Positions 31,387-41,587 of a DNA stretch of 64,000 nt are shown piece by piece (positions within the stretch are counted from its first letter, which is position 1; every line of letters begins with the position of its first letter). Under the pieces are notes generated by a model. The model was not told the DNA's origin. It did not search any database and saw nothing but the letters and a program-made list of their open reading frames with translations. This stretch comes from Heterobasidion occidentale (Eukaryota > Basidiomycota > Agaricomycetes > Russulales > Bondarzewiaceae). The DNA is taken from assembly GCA_039111635.1 (NCBI GenBank), contig JBCAQO010000004.1, forward strand, positions 62,001 to 126,000. Reading direction: 5' to 3'. A program made the translations under genes and the position numbers.

Positions 31387-31914
31387 CGCCTCCACAGAGA
31401 AATAGTGCCCTTCATCAATGTGGTAGGGCGGCGGGAGACTATGATGATGGTTGTACATTCCTCGAACAACATTGAGGGGTTTGTGTCTTGTACTTCCGGA
31501 GAGGAATTTCTGGAGATACTGGCATTGAGATGCTGACATTTCAACGTAGAGATCTTTTTCCTTGTCATCGCAGAATAAGCGGCAGAGAAATTTGCCTAGT
31601 GACCAGCCAGTAGCTTTTATAGATTTTAGTATTTGTTGCATTTTTTCTTCGGGGGACTGCCGGTCTGCGATTGGGGTATTCATATGTGTTGTGTTTTGGC
31701 TGTTTGATGTCCGCGGTGTCCCATATTGTCCTGTAGGAGTGCGAGGAACCCTCCAAGTTGTTTGCATTTTGGAGTAAGAGACATAGAATGTTTTTCGTAG
31801 TTATCCATGGCTTATCATTTCACTAGCTTAGGCACGTGAACGGCATATCACGGCACCACCGGCATTGCTCGGCATGTGTCGCCTAACGACATGAATCAGT
31901 CGGAAACAGCCGAG

Positions 31915-31953
31915 GCTGGACCTCCCGCCAAATCATCAAATTTGTGTGCAGAC
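31915..31953 (-). repeat. 39-bp inverted repeat, right copy
   Basis: Partner of 23736-23774 in opposite orientation, 36 of 39 identical. A short palindrome (CCTTATACACAGAA with TTCTGTGTAAAGG) follows at 31953-31986. Region 31954-32144 holds nothing else I recognise. Confidence 0.75.
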
Positions 31954-32144
31954 CTTATACACAGAACGACTGTCTTCTGTGTAAAGGTCAGCCACGGAGA
32001 CTAGTCATTGCCGAGTCCTGACGGTCAGCCGCAAAGATCGAAATGCAGGCGATAATCACATCGCCCGGTCGGGTTCAGATCTCAAGGTCGTGGCATGCCA
32101 GGAGCATTCAAATGTGATGCGAGAGATGATAGATTGAAAGGGTC

Positions 32145-33081
32145 CTAGTAGAGCGTGACAGACTGTACAAGACAGTTATCCGGGGCAAGAGATTGGATCA
32201 ACTGTCTCTCAACCAGGCTATGCAGAGAATTGTTGGGATCACTTTTGTATGAGGTGATCTTTTCGACGGTTCGCTGCCAACGTGTCGCCGTGGAAGGTGG
32301 TCGAGGAGGGTCGAGGATGTAGGAGTATCCCCTTACATAATGACCGTCTTGACGTCCACCACGACCAAACTCCTGCGAGCGCACACAGCGCGTCAGTTTC
32401 TTATCGAAATCGATCCCAGTGAAGAAGGATTGCAAGCACAATGAAGGTGTGCGATGCGAAATAGAGCGAGCGAAGAGACTGCGAAGAGAGAATCAAAGTC
32501 AAGTTGAAACAGTACGTACGTACCTTCAGCTCTGCCAGCAACCCCTCTTAGGCCCTATACGGTACACCCCCTTCACTGCCTTCTGGACCTACGCGTCTCG
32601 GGCTCTGCGAGGAACCGCCGCCGCCATTGCGCCTATGCCTGTACTTGCAGTGCTCCTGCCTGCTCCTGCTTGTGGCGGCGGACTGCATCCAGCGGAAGAG
32701 TGAGGCTCCACACTCGTCGCATTCGAACTTTGCGAGTTTTTCTTGGAAGCGGTCGGCTTTCTTACAGGGCATGCCGGATGGTCGCGATAGCCACATGTCG
32801 CACTCGTCACAGACTTGGGGGTTTGCGCAGGTTGGCGCTCTTGCGCTTTCGCGCATTTTCTTCTTCTTCCCCAGGTGCCGCCGTTGAGAGCCCTCTGATG
32901 GATTGCGGTACAGCCTTAGGGACTGGATCACCTGTGGGTTCTCTACTCCGTGGGTCGACGTCGTCGATGTATCGTTCGTTCCTCGGAGGGCGCTGTCGTG
33001 CACCTGTGGACGGACCACAGGGATCTGGCCTCGCGCCCTCACTGTCCTTTTATTTTGCCACATAATCCTGCACTTCATCAC
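32145..33081 (-). CDS. Hypothetical protein with CxxC pairs, exon structure unsure
   Basis: Two minus-strand open segments: 33081-32548 (177 codons) and 32441-32145 (98 codons). The first has two closely spaced cysteine pairs (CANPQVCDEC and FECDECGASLFR) that could bind zinc, between basic low-complexity flanks. Between the segments a plausible intron runs from GTACGT near 32522 to CAG near 32478, but the first segment hits TAA at 32548 before reaching it. Either another small intron or a lesion must be assumed. I do not recognise the family. Overlapping plus-strand ORFs of similar length weaken the call. Confidence 0.35.
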
Positions 33082-33227
33082 AGAAAACTCGTATCCCTCA
33101 ATGGTGGCCCGGCAATGCCTCCGGGCGATCTCCCTCGTCCCTTCCTCTCGCTGACACCCTAGATCACACTCTGCCCTTCCCTTTCCCTCCGCTCGTCGTG
33201 TCCCCCGAGCACCTTAGCCTTCGATCG

Positions 33228-34142
33228 CGGTTCTTACTAATGGATCATTTCATAGTTCATGTGTGACGGACTTACCCCGACATGATGTATGTTCTGACAT
33301 ACGCAGATAACTTCGCAGTTGGGCATTTCAAGGCTGGAAGCAAGGTTTCCCCGGGGACATCACGCTTCATTCGATCATAAGAGCAGATTATATCAAGGAC
33401 TACGACCGCGGAACGATCATGCAACGCACAATGCTGTGAAAGGACGATTACCTTGCCACGAAAGAGATCGTAGCGCACCAGAGGGAAGCGATCTTGGCAA
33501 AGCTCAGACAGGCGCCGAAGAGTCATATCGTGTACGAGAGGCTGCCACAGTTTCAGGATGGGAAGGGGGAGGGCTCGTCATCGATCCCGAGGACGTGCCA
33601 GGTTTGAGTCAGTGTACTGACTTCTATTTCTGTTGCGGGGCAACTGACGAGCAACAGGGGAGAGCGGGTAGATACCCAATATGAATGTTCCGTGCGTGTA
33701 TTCTTGTTTCGGATGTGTTCTGTGTGTCACTCACGACATTGCAGCGCACGCCCCTCGATCAAGAATTTTGAGCACAGCGCAATGGAATCTATCCGGTCAG
33801 ACTTGCAGGCCCACCCTCAGGCCTGGCCCTTCAAGGAACCTCTCAACGCTCAGAAGATGCCGGATTACTACGATGTAATTCGAAATCCGATGAGTTCGTC
33901 TTACTACCGTTAGGGTCGACCAATCCTGCTCACATCGACCGTTTCGTGCAGATTTCTCTACCATGGAGCACAAACTCGAGAAGGGGCAATATGCGGATCT
34001 CGACGCGTTCATTACAGACGCTCAGCTTGTGTTCGACAACGCTAAGGTGTACAACCCCGAGGATACCATCTATTATAAGGGCGCGGTTAAGATGGAGCGG
34101 GTGCTGATGGATCACGTCATTCGCGTGCGCGAAATCAGTTGA
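33228..34142 (+). pseudogene. GCN5: GCN5 histone acetyltransferase, C-terminal part with bromodomain, pseudogene
   Basis: GCN5 is the lysine acetyltransferase of the SAGA complex. Only the end of the catalytic domain and the bromodomain are present. Recognisable: FLLMDHF and VLTYADNFAVGHFK, DYIKDYDRGTIMQRTML, REAILAKLRQAPKSHIVY, VIDPEDVPGL, then the bromodomain HPQAWPFKEPLNAQKMPDYY, intron 33894-33951, FSTMEHKLEKGQYADLDAF and VYNPEDT (the acetyl-lysine-binding Asn is kept). Stops at TGA 33264 and TGA 33437, and two frame changes (near 33320 and 33565), break the catalytic part. The bromodomain exons read cleanly to TGA 34140. Retained introns indicate a DNA-level duplicate, not a retrocopy. 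Confidence 0.85.
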
Positions 34143-34937
34143 ATGAGCGCGATTTGTGTAGGGTGGTTTATGGACTTGTTCACGATGTCGATATTCTTGT
34201 AGAGCTATGTTGGACATTATGCGTCGTTTATTTGCAGCTGCATAGGCAAAAACTGCTGTACAGCTCTTCCATATCATATCTACTGACACGATCTCTCATG
34301 AAGGCCGTATCTAAAATGGGCAGTTATATCCTTGGATACGGTAGGATACAGTACAACCAGACACTGGTTGTGATGATCCTGCAATGCATGAAACATCCGT
34401 AATTACAGTATGCTTTTTGAAAAGAACCGTCCCTCAGGCCAGGCAACGTAGAAATACTGGCAAAAATTGAACTTGAAATGAGGTGAGATTGGTATAAACA
34501 TTCATGGTTACATGGTCTCGGGTAGTCATTCAGGCGAAAGACCTTTTGGAAATCTGCGTGCTGGAGCGAGCCTACGTCAACTTGGTCATCCCCTCTTCCG
34601 CAAGATACTCTGTGCTCGAGTAAAAGCACGGCTTATTGCAGCATTCGGCGGGGTCGGCATTGGATTGCTTGAGGAATTGTCAGCGACGCGCGGACGTTGC
34701 AATCACCTCGCCACGCACCGTACAAACAGGGCCTTCGAGCTGGATGCAGAGCTCCCGACGAGCGTGGAAGTGTGAAGTCCCCTGGCTTGTGATCCTCTGT
34801 AACGCTTACATTCACTATGTGAAAGGTGAATATGAGAAGAGTCCAACGTACTTTTTCCAAGTGAAACAACGATCCTTTGGGAAAGGCTTCCTGGCTTCGG
34901 CCACACGCCTGATTGGGCTGTAAATAAACGAAATTCA
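34143..34937. other. No supported gene
   Basis: Short open frames on both strands overlap each other. A possible splice donor (GTACGT near 34855, minus strand) and acceptors exist but no exon chain gives a recognisable product. Confidence 0.5.
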
Positions 34938-35729
34938 TCAGAAAACGAACAGCCCCACGCACCCCATACTCTCAAGAATGGCTCTGCGAGCAGTGACCTC
35001 ATCAATCCAGCCCTTATAAGTGTTCCTGATTTTCGACTCCCAAAGGCGCCTGTTCTCCGGCTTGAGGCTTGCCAAGACAGCAGCGCGCTCAGGTTCGAGG
35101 TCTCCGTTCGGGAGAACACGAGGGAAAGCACGAAGAGTGTAGAGGTTGATGTAACTGATGTAAGTGAAAAGTCTGGCGTCCAGCTTGCCGTGTCGAACTC
35201 CAGTGGGTGGATCGAGGATGTTCGAGATCAAAGAGTTCAAGAACGCTGTCCGCGTAGGAAATCGCAGAGCCGAGTTGGCAGGCGCAAGGGGGGGAACGAG
35301 GGAGACAGAGCGGGAATCGTCCTTGACATCGAAGTAAAACCAAGATGCCGGGTGAATATAGATGTCGACGGGATCGTCTTCGTGCCGTGACGACTGTGGT
35401 AGTGTCAGTTCAAGCCGGATGGAATTAGGGAAACAGCTCCATTGATCAGGGTCCATGAACTCGTAGTCCAACCAATCCTTGTGAGGTTCTGTCAGTCGCC
35501 TGTATGGTAAACTGGAGGTGATAGCTTGCGCAGCCCTCTCTATGTCCTTGTCAGGGATGAGGAGTTGTAAAGCAAACATCTCGGTGGGGACGAAGTGAGC
35601 AAAGCTGAGAGCGTCCTCTGCCCAGACTAAGCAAGGAACGCCTGCATGTGTGATAGCCCGCGCTGGCTTGAGACGAGTCTCCACGGTCATTGGAGACATA
35701 GGACAAGAGTCGTAGAAGTGAATTCCCAT
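34938..35729 (-). CDS. Hypothetical protein, intact 263 codons; possible nucleotidyltransferase-fold relative
   Basis: Single uninterrupted exon with an excellent start context (ACCATGG at 35729) and an amino-acid composition of a folded protein. An internal segment reads GVPCLVWAEDALSFAHFVPT then MFALQLLIPDKDIERA. This resembles the layout of minimal nucleotidyltransferase-type proteins (hydrophobic strand, GG-like turn, then hD.D). Here the glycines and the acidic pair are missing, so it would be inactive. Other marks: FPNSIRLEL, SLVPPLAP, FPTRTAFLNSL. I believe similar proteins occur in many mushroom genomes, but I know no function. Its neighbour at 36023-36677 shows the same fold pattern with the motif kept. 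Confidence 0.7.
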   Translation of the reverse strand: MGIHFYDSCPMSPMTVETRLKPARAITHAGVPCLVWAEDALSFAHFVPTEMFALQLLIPDKDIERAAQAITSSLPYRRLTEPHKDWLDYEFMDPDQWSCFPNSIRLELTLPQSSRHEDDPVDIYIHPASWFYFDVKDDSRSVSLVPPLAPANSALRFPTRTAFLNSLISNILDPPTGVRHGKLDARLFTYISYINLYTLRAFPRVLPNGDLEPERAAVLASLKPENRRLWESKIRNTYKGWIDEVTARRAILESMGCVGLFVF

Positions 35730-36022
35730 GGTTGGTTGGGTGTTGAGAGTAAATCAAGTCCGTGACCGAGAGGCTTATATATCTGCTCGATCTTATGAGA
35801 GCCGGCCTTCCGGGTTCTTGTTCGACAGAAAACGCCACGCTCGTTTCATCACGTTATCGTACATACACACAATCAGACAAACAATCAGAACATCGCAATC
35901 CACTTCGATTCTCCGTTCATTCGAGAAGCTCATTCGCTTCCAGCCCCTAACGTATGATCGTGCCTCCTAGTAGCCATACTGTATCAGCCAAAAGCAGCTC
36001 GCAAGAGGCGTAAGAAGCGCAC

Positions 36023-36677
36023 CTAATTCGGTAGAATAACGTCCAACTCCTCCAAGAAAGTGCGGTATACCAGATGATCTTCGGTGGGTACACGTTCAAG
36101 GAAGGCCCTGAGAACGTTTTCGCTAAGGATCGATTCCTTAAGCTCGCCTGGCATCTTATCTCCCTTTTGCCTCATGACATCGATGAGCTGTAGGACATCG
36201 TCCAAATCGTTTTCTTGCTTCTCGAGAGCCTGGAACGGGCGTTGTCCATATGTACGAATCTTGTCCGCCAAAAGAATGTTTGCCGAGGCATAGCGAATGC
36301 CGTCCTCTGTGACGCAGCTATAGGTCTCAAATGCATCATTCACGAGTTCAGTGCGCTCGGTAGCTACATCGCACTTGACGGTGTTTGCCCAGGTGATATG
36401 CTGGCGGGTGTCGACGGTGCGAGGGTGACAGACAAACTCATTTGGCAGGAATGTAGTGAATCCAAGAGAGGATACATTGATGTCGAGATCCTGGTGGAAC
36501 GCACGAAAATAAGCACAAATGGAGGTATTAAAGTGACAGGTGACGGACTTTGGTGTCGCGTTTGGCGCCATGGAGTTTGGCGGCAGCACCGCCGAAGAGA
36601 ACAGCCGTAACATTGGCTTTGTTGGCTGCCTCAAAGATGAGTCTAGCAGGAGTGATAAGGCGTGGGGGCAAAGCCAT
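36023..36677 (-). CDS. Nucleotidyltransferase-fold protein, two exons (198 aa)
   Basis: Exon 1 is 36677-36549 (ATG in GCTATGGC), the intron 36548-36491 (58 nt, GTCCGT...CACCAG), exon 2 is 36490-36023. Exon 1 holds VTAVLFGGAAAKLHGAKRDTK and exon 2 starts DLDINV. Together they give the GG...(D)xD pattern of a minimal nucleotidyltransferase fold. The remainder includes ASANILLADKIRTYGQR and a charged C-terminus. An alternative unspliced ORF from 36844 is longer but lacks the motif. Substrate unknown. The non-standard donor GTCCGT is a weak point. The downstream neighbour on the same strand is 34938-35729. Confidence 0.65.
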
Positions 36678-38409
36678 AGCGAGTGAGGACTAAATCCAAG
36701 GAATGTGTTCTGCGATGGCAAACGAACTCGATTAAATACCACCACTCTCAGAAATTTGATGACTGTGACCATTTCGTGAGTGGCACCTGTCCTAGCTGCT
36801 GGCTGAGCTGGCATACGACATCTATTGGCGGTCTGGTGCACCACTGTGAATCAACTTCAGGCCCTGAGCCGACAGAGTGGACAGTGGACATTATAGAAGG
36901 CTTCAAATCCAGGTGCTGGCCAGCATGCTGTATAATGATCGAAGTCCATTCAACTACGTCTAGAAGCAATCGAAAATGGCAGCAATACATTTGTTCGAGC
37001 AGAATCGGCTCGTGCCATAGAAGCACAGAGGTGTCTTCTAGGATATGAGGTTTCCAGATGATCAGAATCTTCAGATAACATACAGCATGTCAGCCATCAC
37101 GATCGAAAGGCAACGTGCGAGTGCTCACATTCCACATTGGCTGCCATCGAATCTCGATGCTTTGAACCTTCAATTCAGGGTACACTTTTTGGGAATCATC
37201 GGGGCGCCATGGGTACTTACCACAGTAATCACGAGCGTTTGTTGAGATTGCCTGTTCCTGCAGGGTCCCAAATATCCTAGACAAAAAGCCCGTTACCTGT
37301 GAGATTGATAGATAGATCAGGAACCAAGGACTGACGCTGACGCATGTGCTCGACGTCTGCACTTCTGACGACAGGCCCTGTCAGGTTTGGACGCGTCGGT
37401 TCAAGTCAGGCCAACTTTCAGTCTCGGTCCGCCTCCATTTCAAGGATTGATAGCATGATGCCTCAATTGTATCCATCGTCATCGCACTGCAGAATATAGG
37501 CGCTGTGTATGTGCTTACTTGTTGGAGCATGGAAGAGTTCTGATCCTCCCAAACGTAACGAGAATCTGGTTCTTTTGCCATTCGAAAAGTGATCGATCTG
37601 GTCCTGGTAGACCCTGAGGCCTGAGCGTGATTCATCAAGGCGTGTAGTGGCGTATCAAAAAATTCTCCTCGCACGACGTTTGATGATCGACTGTTTCCGA
37701 GCCACGGCCCTTCACCAGCGGCGTCTTGCTGTAGTCTGTTCCCGAGACACCCTTCTTTCTACGCCACGTGGAGGGGAGAACAAGGGCTCGATAGTGACCG
37801 AAGGAGTGGCGTGTGTGCAATCTCACTACTCAGTATCCCCTTCGTCAGCTACGACCTCTGCAGGAAAGCTGTTCAGTTGAACTCTCCCACCAAAAAGAAT
37901 GCTACAAGTTGACGTACATACATGAATCTGTGACGACATTTGGCGCGCAGGAACTGTTCGAGATGTACACAATTGCTCATATCTTTGGAGCCGTCCGGAT
38001 GTAGCTGATGGTCTCTGTGCTCTCTGCGTTATGAAGACGTTATACAGTGTTCGCGGAAATCTTGACTCTCGCATGCGACGTCATCCAGCTCAGAGGATCG
38101 TCACGAATATGACCGACAACGCAATTAAGAGGGGTCAAGGCGCGCTGAGCTGTCATCTACGCCAATTCGACGCAAGAATCTGCGTATTAGTGAAATTGAT
38201 ATGATAGCGAAATAACGCTCAAAGCGCATGCGGTTACAGACTCGGAGACGAATAGCGAAGGACATCTGTGAGGGAGGCCTCAGCATCAACTCGACTACCA
38301 GGTAGAACGATTACACACATAAATGACGCCGGGGACGATCAACGTTTTCATTCTGTAGGAGCACGCATAGACGCGAAATGGGAAAGAGTGGCCTGCTGAG
38401 CTGAGAGAG
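36678..38409. other. No gene I can define
   Basis: Several minus-strand open segments of 60-100 codons (36748-37026, 37090-37362, 37381-37674, 37635-37826) could be exons of one interrupted gene. One frame near 37255-37285 reads IWDPAGTGNLNKRS beside a GTAAGC donor near 37520. None is recognisable and the order cannot be fixed from sequence alone. Confidence 0.4.
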
Positions 38410-39043
38410 TTGAACGTTGAAGGTGCATACCGTTCGCTTCCTCTTTCTCTACACTCGCCCCTTGGTTTCGCGCGCATCGGCGCACGCCATCGATGCCTTC
38501 GCCTTTCCTTTATTTACCACCCTTGTCGTTCTTGCCATCATCTCGCACTTTGGGTGGATGCGGATAGGAAGCTGAAACGCCCAGTCTTTTTCGCAGAACT
38601 CTGCTTGTGGTCGACGTCGTCCAGCCCGGCGCTGCACGGCTACAGCTGTTTCCGAAATGATTGTTACAGTACAGCTGTTTCCGAAATGTATGAAGGTCCG
38701 TATTGGACAGAATTAAGCACAGACGGACATGTCCACGAGATTCTCCCAGAATCTGCGAGAATCCAGCCTATTTTGCGGGATTTAGCGGGATTTAGCAAGA
38801 TCTTGCGAGATCGGACCGCCCGCCAGTCTCGTCTAATCTCGGAGATTATCCGAGAATCTCCGGCACGTGATTTGTCATTTGAGAGCCAGCGCGATTGTCC
38901 ACTATCTAGCAAAGTCAACATCAAGCAACCGCCTGCGATCTCGCTATATCGTGGCCCCTTCAATATACGTTGAGCACTCCGCCATCTTGCAAGATCGTGC
39001 AAGCTCGCAATACTGCCTGGCGTGCCCGGAAACCTGGCTCCAT
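38410..39043. other. Repeat-rich stretch with an unsupported 187-codon ORF
   Basis: A plus-strand frame is open over 38410-38973 but shows no domain. A 19-bp direct repeat (TACAGCTGTTTCCGAAATG) lies at 38641 and 38670. From about 38735 to 38865 the sequence is a patchwork of GAGATT, GCGGGATTT and their complements, able to form several hairpins. This reads more like a small repeat than a gene. Confidence 0.4.
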
Positions 39044-39117
39044 GTTATAACTTGACCGATCGGGGTCCTTCGGGGCTGGTCTATCTGATAGTTCAAGCAT
39101 CACATGCTAGGCGGCTC
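39044..39117 (+). repeat. Family B LTR fragment (first 74 bp)
   Basis: Starts TGTTATAAC and follows the family B LTR to GGCGGCTC, where the family A LTR begins at 39118. The rest of this LTR is not found after the family A copy. Confidence 0.85.
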
Positions 39118-39962
39118 TGTTAGGACTGCATCTTAACACGTGCTTCGGACGTGAGTGGATGGGCTGGTCAAGTGCTTCGAACGTGCTACAGACTCAGACC
39201 ACTTTCTATGACTCATTACTATTTACATGCTCCCTGCATAAACGCTTACTCATGGTTCGTGGTTCTTGATGTGGACAGACTTTAGTTCCTGGCCCTGTTC
39301 CTGGTTCCTGACCGATCGTGATGTGGCTCGACATTTGACATGGATGTGGACAGACATTAGTGATCTTGTACTATACTTAGATCAATGACACATCTTAGCT
39401 TACGGATCTCGATCGTTGACTTCGGTACCTGAGAAGCGCACAGACCAGATTGCGATCCTGCCCTAGATACTTCTTTGTATATTTAGCCAAGATGAGCTTC
39501 TAAGAAGCTCAGCTTGTTCACCTGTAATATATTTGATCTCTGCACTGCACCCGGTGTCTGGCTACCTTCCTAGCCCACACTTCGTGATCTCTGTCAGATC
39601 TGAAACTCCTTTACACGGTCTGACGAAGCACTTGCCTCGTCTCCCTTCTCTTCTTACGCCCTCTTTACGCACTACTACACCGAACTCGCTGCCTTCCGTG
39701 TTCTTAGTTGGACACCTCCTCGTGTCATCTATTGGACAGGAGAAGATCATCCCGTTCCTCCTCATTACCGAGAAGACCTCGAGGATCATCTCCTTAACCT
39801 CTTTGAGGACAAGGCAGAGAACGACTCTGAGTTCCTCGAAAGAGCCCAAAGACAATCGGTCGTCTTCATTCATTGGAGCCTCCGACTCTACGACGCTGTG
39901 GATGTATTAGCCTAGGGATCCCCTTCGTGCATTGGTGCACGTGATAGGTCTCCGACCTAACA
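39118..39962 (+). repeat. Family A 5' LTR (deleted copy)
   Basis: TGTTAGG...CCTAACA, 845 bp, followed by the same TTGAACGAGCT self-primer site as at 4175. Confidence 0.93.
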
Positions 39963-40309
39963 CTTGAACGAGCTCTTCCATCCCTACCCTATTCAAGCTG
40001 GATCCCCAGCAGCGACAGCTCTTTCTTCAATCAGTAAACCACATCCTAGCAACCGCCGCAAGGGTAAACCAAGCAGGAACCCTTCAAGCAAGAATTAACA
40101 GCCCAGGAACTATAGAAGTCGCAAGACACCGAAACCCAGGAAAAGTTTATTCAGGAATAGCCACACTCAGGCTACAGCAATCACCCGACATCTTCATTGA
40201 CCTCAGTAAAACTGGATACCAGTTTTCCGGGATTTGCTTCATCAACGAACCAAAGACACCGTTCACCCTTACAGACAACGGAGAGCCCGACGTCATCAGT
40301 GTTATGGCT
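39963..40309 (+). pseudogene. Family A Gag, 5' fragment
   Basis: Corresponds to 4174-4511. The AUG-less frame (LFLQSVN... VNQAGTLQARINSPGTIEVA... FIDLSKTGYQFSGICFIN) is open here as well. About half of the codon differences from the large copy are silent. Cut at 40310 by a family B LTR. Confidence 0.7.
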
Positions 40310-40918
40310 TGACCGATCGGGGCCCTTCAGGGCCGTGTCTAGCCGATGGATCAAGCATCACATGTTAGGCGGCTCCACTACAGAGCGTACATCAAGGTAT
40401 TCGGCATGTCCTTAGGAGCTGACTAGACCGATGGTTCTTCAAGACATCGGTAGAGGCTATATTGGAGGGACACGGGGCTCACAAGGTTCACACAGTAATA
40501 AGAGAGGCATTCACATGCCATGGGCTTAGGGCTTATGGGTAAGCACCTTGTTGCACCATGATGGATCAGTGCGACTGGAGAAGTACAAGAGTAGGCACCG
40601 GCTGAGAGAGACGGCGACCACAGCTCTCCTGGGATGGAAACCCAGAGAAGCACACGGACTCTTACCCTATACCCCATACAGTATATAAGGCCCATAGAAT
40701 AGGCTGAGGATCTTCAGTCTATTCTCTTCACTCTTAGGTATCTCCATATACCTCTCTTCGTTTCTACACAGTCCCCACACTGTGTAACTTAGAGCCAATC
40801 ATTATTCCCTCCTGTATTGTTGCCCGGTACAGTCGAGACTTTGTCCACCACTCAGCCCATCGTGCGACCTAGGGAAGAACCTGTTACTCTTGGGTTATCG
40901 AACGAGCAGTTCATAACA
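40310..40918 (+). mobile_element. Isolated family B LTR at a deletion junction
   Basis: TGTTATGGC...CATAACA, 609 bp, slightly longer than the B1/B2 LTRs and more diverged. Its flanks are ATCAG and CTTCG, not a duplication, and they come from family A positions about 6 kb apart. A simple solo LTR would have matching flanks. Confidence 0.88.
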
Positions 40919-41294
40919 CTTCGGACGATGGAAGATACTGCAGTACCTGATCAAATGGAAAGGCTACCCAGAATCGGACAACTCTTGGGAAGCCGCAACA
41001 AACGTCACTAATGCACAAGAAGCCATAAACGACTTCTACCGCCGGCATCCTTGGGCAGTCAAAGGAATGGAAGCCTCCATTTTGGCCCTGGTGATCGAAT
41101 TAGAACTCAACAGAGTAGCCAAAGAAGATCAAATTAAAAAGAAGCTCGAGAAGCATCCGATCGGAAAGAAGCTCCTCACTACAGGATTGGCTATCCCCCA
41201 GATCATGGAAGAGATCAACAAACGAATGATGCAGCTAAAGAAGCCGCCCCTGGTTCCTCGATCGAAAGTGCCACCACCGGCGATCAACGATTGA
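40919..41294 (+). pseudogene. Family A Pol C-terminal fragment (end of chromodomain and tail)
   Basis: Continues from the position equivalent to 10491: LIKWKGYPESDNSWE-like chromodomain end, then the charged tail up to PPPAIND with TGA at 41292. It keeps CGA (EEINKR) where the large copy has a stop. Confidence 0.8.
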
Positions 41295-41422
41295 GAAGCA
41301 CAACCAAAGAAGCCCAATATAGACTTGTCTTGATCAAAGCCACAGCAGAAATGATCGGACAACTCTAATTGGCAGACTCAAGCATACCAGGAGCTACAAA
41401 AGCAGACCAACCGAGGATTGGC

Positions 41423-41587
41423 ATGGCCAGGCAAACAACTATGACCCCTTTCGACCCCACTTTATCCACAGTGGCCGTTTACACCATCGTCGCAACTCTC
41501 ACTCTTACCGCTGTCTCCATCGCCATCGCCCTTGTCCTCGGATCCCTTCACGCCGCTGCCACTATTGGCATCTCCTCCGTTGTATAA
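41423..41587 (+). CDS. Family A small single-helix membrane protein (54 codons)
   Basis: Third copy of the ORF at 10995-11159, fully open, with the same TATAAAAG at its stop (41583). Replacement changes in the helix are conservative (Val/Ile, Ala/Thr). Confidence 0.55.
   Translation: MARQTTMTPFDPTLSTVAVYTIVATLTLTAVSIAIALVLGSLHAAATIGISSVV

Larger units (their letters stand above)
26612..31767 (-). pseudogene. DUF6589-family protein, pseudogene split by nested solo LTRs
   Basis: Reads on the minus strand from ATG 31767. N-terminal piece 31767-31392 (KSIKATGWSLGKFLCRLFCD), then the LTR nest, then 29685-28984. After an intron starting GTGAGT near 29080, degraded exons contain VILDNIQTY and MEDCPPGAFELAP with two in-frame TAGs. 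Then 28403-27948 (GDGKTFEGI, EIWHTKWMDLNRIFQCHWG, KVDFYPSMQLLN), 27920-27171 and 27160-26612 (DLMKEHFNKHLEEFAQHKG). The motif order matches the DUF6589 family of Agaricomycetes. Biochemical role unknown; the family is highly repeated in mushroom genomes, and a transposase origin is often suspected but not shown here. Its stop overlaps the helicase stop in one TGATCA. Confidence 0.85.

Noticed and set aside
23721..32020. 15-bp direct repeat (GTCATTGCC..AGTC) around the helicase/DUF6589 pair as a target duplication
   Set aside because: The left copy abuts the inverted repeat but the right copy lies about 50 bp away and is imperfect; probably coincidence.
32670..33065. 131-codon plus-strand ORF
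   Set aside because: Arg/Ser/Leu-rich composition typical of an antisense frame opposite the cysteine-containing minus-strand ORF.
36023..36844. 273-codon unspliced ORF from 36844
   Set aside because: The spliced 198-aa model restores the GG...DLD pattern and starts in a better context; the longer N-terminus is not protein-like.
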